Below are positions 4,996-7,509 of a stretch of DNA of 7,509 nucleotides, piece by piece. This DNA is from Fidelibacterota bacterium. Its GTDB lineage: Bacteria > Pseudomonadota > Alphaproteobacteria > Rhodospirillales > Rhodospirillaceae. Below the pieces are notes generated by a model, which was not told where the DNA came from, did not search any database, and worked only from the letters and a program-made list of their open reading frames with translations. The position numbers were made by a program, and so were the translations under genes. The stretch spans positions 1 to 7,509 of the forward strand of contig CANJEU010000093.1 of assembly GCA_947473445.1 (NCBI GenBank), given 5' to 3'. Numbering within the stretch: the stretch's first letter is position 1; every line of letters begins with the position of its first letter.

Positions 4996-7080
4996 TCAGC
5001 CGATCAGCGCGAGGTATTCATCTTCCGTGACAACTTTCACGCCAAGGGTCTCGGCTTCCTTCAACTTAGAGCCCGCGCCGGGCCCGGCGATGACCAAGTC
5101 GGTTTTCTTCGAGACTGATCCAGCCACCTTGGCGCCCAAGGCCAGCGCTTGTGCTTTGGCCTCATTGCGGCCCATCTTCTCCAAGGTGCCCGTGAACACC
5201 ACGGTCTTTCCCGCGATCGGCGAACCGGATGTATCGGGGCGCACAAAATCTTCCACCGTCAGCCCGGCCTTGCGCAGCGCTGAAAGCACCTCACGGTTAT
5301 GCTTTTCAGCGAAGAATCCGATGAGATCCGTCGCAACGGAGGGACCGATCTGCTCGATACTCGTTAACTCGCGGAAGGCATCGGACTCTTCATCCTTCGC
5401 TGTGGTCATGGCCAGCTCCCAGGCGTCCAGAGAGCCGTAGTGGTGGGCGAGAAGACGGGCCGTGGCCTGGCCGACTTGTGGAATCCCCAGGGCGTAGATG
5501 AAGCGTTCAAGGCCGATCGTCCGGCGCCGATCGATGGCCGCCAGCAGATTGTCGATGGACTTGTCGCCCCATCCCTCGCGGCCTTCCAGCTGCGCCTTCT
5601 TGATCTTGAAGAGGTCCGCAGGGCTGCGAATGATGTCATCGGCAAAAAAGGCTTCGATATTTTTTTCGCCCAGGCCTTCGATGTCGAACGCTTCGCGCGA
5701 GACAAAATGCCGCAAGCGTTCCACCGCCTGGGCCGCGCACACGAGACCTCCGGTGCAACGGCGCACGACTTCGTCGTCCTCGCGCACGGCTAAACTGTCG
5801 CACACAGGGCATTTGTGCGGGAAGGCAAACGCCGTGCTTTCGCCGGGCCGCTTGTCGAGCTTCACTTCGACCACTTGCGGGATCACGTCGCCGGCGCGCT
5901 GAATGATCACGGTGTCGCCGATGCGGACATCCTTCCGCGCAATCTCGTCTTCATTATGGAGCGTTGCGCGCGAAACCATCACGCCGCCGACATTCACCGG
6001 GGTCAGATGCGCGACTGGGGTGAGGGCGCCGGTGCGCCCCACCTGAATCTCGATGTTTTCGAGCAGTGTCTCGGCCTGTTCGGCGGAGAACTTATGCGCA
6101 ATGGCCCAGCGCGGCGCGCGGCTGACGAAGCCCAGGCGTTTCTGCCAGTCGAGACGGTTCACTTTGTAGACGATGCCGTCGATGTCGTAGGGCAGACCGG
6201 CGCGATCGCTGCCGAGTCTGGCGTACTCTTCCAGCATGTCAGCGACGGAGCTGCATACCGTGGTGCGCTTGTTCACCGGAAAGCCCCAAGCCTTGAGAGT
6301 CTGTATGAACTCCCACTGGGTGTTCCAGGTCTGTCCTTCCACGGCGCCCCAGCCATATGTGAAGGCCTTCAACGGACGTTGTGCCGTGATCTTGGGGTCA
6401 AGCTGACGCAAAGATCCCGCGGCGGCATTGCGCGGATTGGCGAAGATTTTTCCGCCCGCCGCCGCCTGGCGCTCGTTCATCGCCTGGAAGTCCTGCTTGG
6501 TCATATAGACCTCGCCCCGGATCTCCATGACCTTGGGCACATCGCCCATGATGAATTCGGGGAGGTCCTTGATGGTCTTGATATTGGCGGTGATGTCTTC
6601 GCCCACGGCGCCGTCGCCCCGTGTTGCCGCAACGGTGAGGCGGCCCTTTTCATATCGGGCCGAGAACGAAAGGCCGTCGATCTTGGGCTCGACCGTCATC
6701 TCGATCTTTTCGTCATCGCCGAGATCAAGAAAGCGCCTGATGCGATCGACGAAGTCCATGACGTCGTCGTCGGCAAAGGCGTTCCCCAGCGAGAGCATCG
6801 GCACCGCATGGGCGACCTTCTTGAAGCCGCCGCCGGGCGCGGCCCCAACGCGGGCGGTCGGACTGTCCGCGCGCACGAGGTCGGGAAATTGGCTCTCGAT
6901 CGCTTCGTTGCGCTTGCGCAAGGAATCGTATTCGGCATCGGAGGCTGTCGGCGCGTCGTTTGTGTGATAGGCGACGTCGTGCTCGGCGATCAGCTTGGCG
7001 AGGGCCTTCAGCTCGGCCTTGGCCTGTTTTTCCGTTAGCTTTTCGGGCGGAATGTCCCGGTTCGTCAGCGCCGGCGTCAC
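4996..7080 (-). CDS. ligA: NAD-dependent DNA ligase LigA
   Basis: LigA seals nicks in duplex DNA during replication and repair, using NAD+ as the AMP donor. The 694-residue protein is full length. In order, it has domain Ia (about 15-80, with the NAD/NMN-binding stretch AYHTNDAPTASDAEYDSL), the adenylation domain with the AMP-accepting K133 in EPKIDG, the RGE motif (188-190), NPRNAAAGSLRQLD (215-228) and DGIVYKVN (301-308), the OB fold with VGRTGALTPVA (347-357), a four-cysteine zinc finger (C424, C427, C442, C448), helix-hairpin-helix repeats (about 463-600) and a C-terminal BRCT domain (about 617-694). The start is GTG at 7080, overlapping the recN stop as GTGA; the conserved N-terminus leaves little room for a later start, and upstream Shine-Dalgarno similarity is weak (GAGCGG), pointing to translational coupling. 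All catalytic residues are intact. Confidence 0.98.
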   Translation of the reverse strand: MTPALTNRDIPPEKLTEKQAKAELKALAKLIAEHDVAYHTNDAPTASDAEYDSLRKRNEAIESQFPDLVRADSPTARVGAAPGGGFKKVAHAVPMLSLGNAFADDDVMDFVDRIRRFLDLGDDEKIEMTVEPKIDGLSFSARYEKGRLTVAATRGDGAVGEDITANIKTIKDLPEFIMGDVPKVMEIRGEVYMTKQDFQAMNERQAAAGGKIFANPRNAAAGSLRQLDPKITAQRPLKAFTYGWGAVEGQTWNTQWEFIQTLKAWGFPVNKRTTVCSSVADMLEEYARLGSDRAGLPYDIDGIVYKVNRLDWQKRLGFVSRAPRWAIAHKFSAEQAETLLENIEIQVGRTGALTPVAHLTPVNVGGVMVSRATLHNEDEIARKDVRIGDTVIIQRAGDVIPQVVEVKLDKRPGESTAFAFPHKCPVCDSLAVREDDEVVRRCTGGLVCAAQAVERLRHFVSREAFDIEGLGEKNIEAFFADDIIRSPADLFKIKKAQLEGREGWGDKSIDNLLAAIDRRRTIGLERFIYALGIPQVGQATARLLAHHYGSLDAWELAMTTAKDEESDAFRELTSIEQIGPSVATDLIGFFAEKHNREVLSALRKAGLTVEDFVRPDTSGSPIAGKTVVFTGTLEKMGRNEAKAQALALGAKVAGSVSKKTDLVIAGPGAGSKLKEAETLGVKVVTEDEYLALIG

Positions 7081-7509
7081 GACAGTGGTCCGCTCATCAG
7101 ACTGTCGGCGGCGGCCCGCGCTTCGTCGGTGATTTTTTCACCGGCGAGCATACGGGCGATTTCCTCACGCCGCGCGGCGTTGTCCAGAAGGTCGACCTTC
7201 GTCGTGGTCTGACCGGCGCGTGTGGCTTTAGAAACGCGCCAATGGTGATCGCCGCGGGCGGCAACCTGCGGCGCGTGGGTGACGACCATCACTTGGGCGC
7301 TCTTGGCCAAACGCGCGAGGCGCTCACCCACCGCATTCGCGGTGGCGCCGCTGATCCCAGCGTCGACTTCATCGAAAATCAGAACGGCGCGTTCCTGCGA
7401 TCCGGCGAGTACGACCTTAAGCGCAAGCATGAAGCGTGCAAGCTCGCCGCCCGAGGCGATCTTATCGAGCGGGCCCGGCGGCATGCCGGGGTTGGTCGCA
7501 ACCTCGAAC
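7077..7509 (-). CDS. recN: DNA repair protein RecN, C-terminal part (5' end beyond window)
   Basis: RecN is an SMC-like ATPase that acts early in double-strand-break repair and helps hold broken ends or sister chromosomes together. Only the last 143 or so codons are present; the frame runs open to the right edge, entering as F-E-V-A-T-N-P-G, so the Met at 7484 is internal and not the start. The visible part is the C-terminal half of the ABC ATPase head: signature motif ASGGELAR, Walker B strand AVLIFDEVDAGISG with the catalytic D-E, and the switch histidine in VMVVTHAPQVAA. The N-terminal Walker A motif and the coiled coil lie outside. The stop TGA overlaps the ligA GTG by four bases; recN-ligA adjacency is a common alphaproteobacterial arrangement, often downstream of bamD. 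Confidence 0.96.
   Translation of the reverse strand, partial: FEVATNPGMPPGPLDKIASGGELARFMLALKVVLAGSQERAVLIFDEVDAGISGATANAVGERLARLAKSAQVMVVTHAPQVAARGDHHWRVSKATRAGQTTTKVDLLDNAARREEIARMLAGEKITDEARAAADSLMSGPLS

Noticed and set aside
5815..7038. Long open frame (407 codons) on the plus strand opposite ligA
   Set aside because: It lies entirely antisense to a fully conserved ligA, and its product is a low-complexity mix rich in Gly, Ala, Asp, Arg and His with no motif. Long antisense frames are common opposite GC-rich genes with strong third-position bias.
7077..7484. A separate 135-residue protein starting at Met 7484
   Set aside because: The frame continues open upstream to the window edge with RecN-conserved residues (F-E-V-A-T-N-P-G), so this Met is internal to recN.

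Overview
The window reads as an ordinary chromosomal segment of a GC-rich Gram-negative bacterium, most likely an alphaproteobacterium. The main support is a recN-ligA pair sharing a GTGA stop/start overlap; in many Alphaproteobacteria these genes sit at the end of the ftsZ-lpxC-bamD-recN-ligA stretch. A long, three-domain aminopeptidase P with a C-terminal M24 extension fits the same group. I cannot name a genus from the sequence alone.

Layout, left to right: (1) the 3' nine-tenths of a plus-strand aminopeptidase P gene (to 1589), its start lost off the left edge; (2) a convergent minus-strand FkbM-family methyltransferase (1612-2367); (3) a 189-bp divergent intergenic region (2368-2556) with a candidate minus-strand promoter, an 8-bp direct repeat and three short inverted repeats; (4) a plus-strand pair overlapping by ATGA, a pirin-family cupin (2557-3441) and a classical short-chain dehydrogenase (3438-4343); (5) a perfect 10-bp-stem hairpin between convergent genes (4349-4373); (6) a minus-strand VOC/PhnB-like protein with a strongly lysine-rich N-terminal tail (4380-4943); (7) minus-strand ligA, the NAD-dependent DNA ligase (4996-7080); (8) the C-terminal part of recN (7077-7509), running off the right edge.

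Working relationships: recN and ligA are DNA-repair/replication genes read in one direction and probably co-transcribed; the VOC gene follows 52 bp downstream on the same strand and may be read from the same message. The pirin and SDR genes look translationally coupled and may form a small redox or stress unit. The peptidase and FkbM genes appear to stand alone.

I saw no tRNA, rRNA, CRISPR array, insertion sequence, prophage gene or frameshifted gene. Every gene belongs to a known family, and I found no convincing new multi-gene system. The most unusual item is the histone-H1-like basic tail on the VOC protein.
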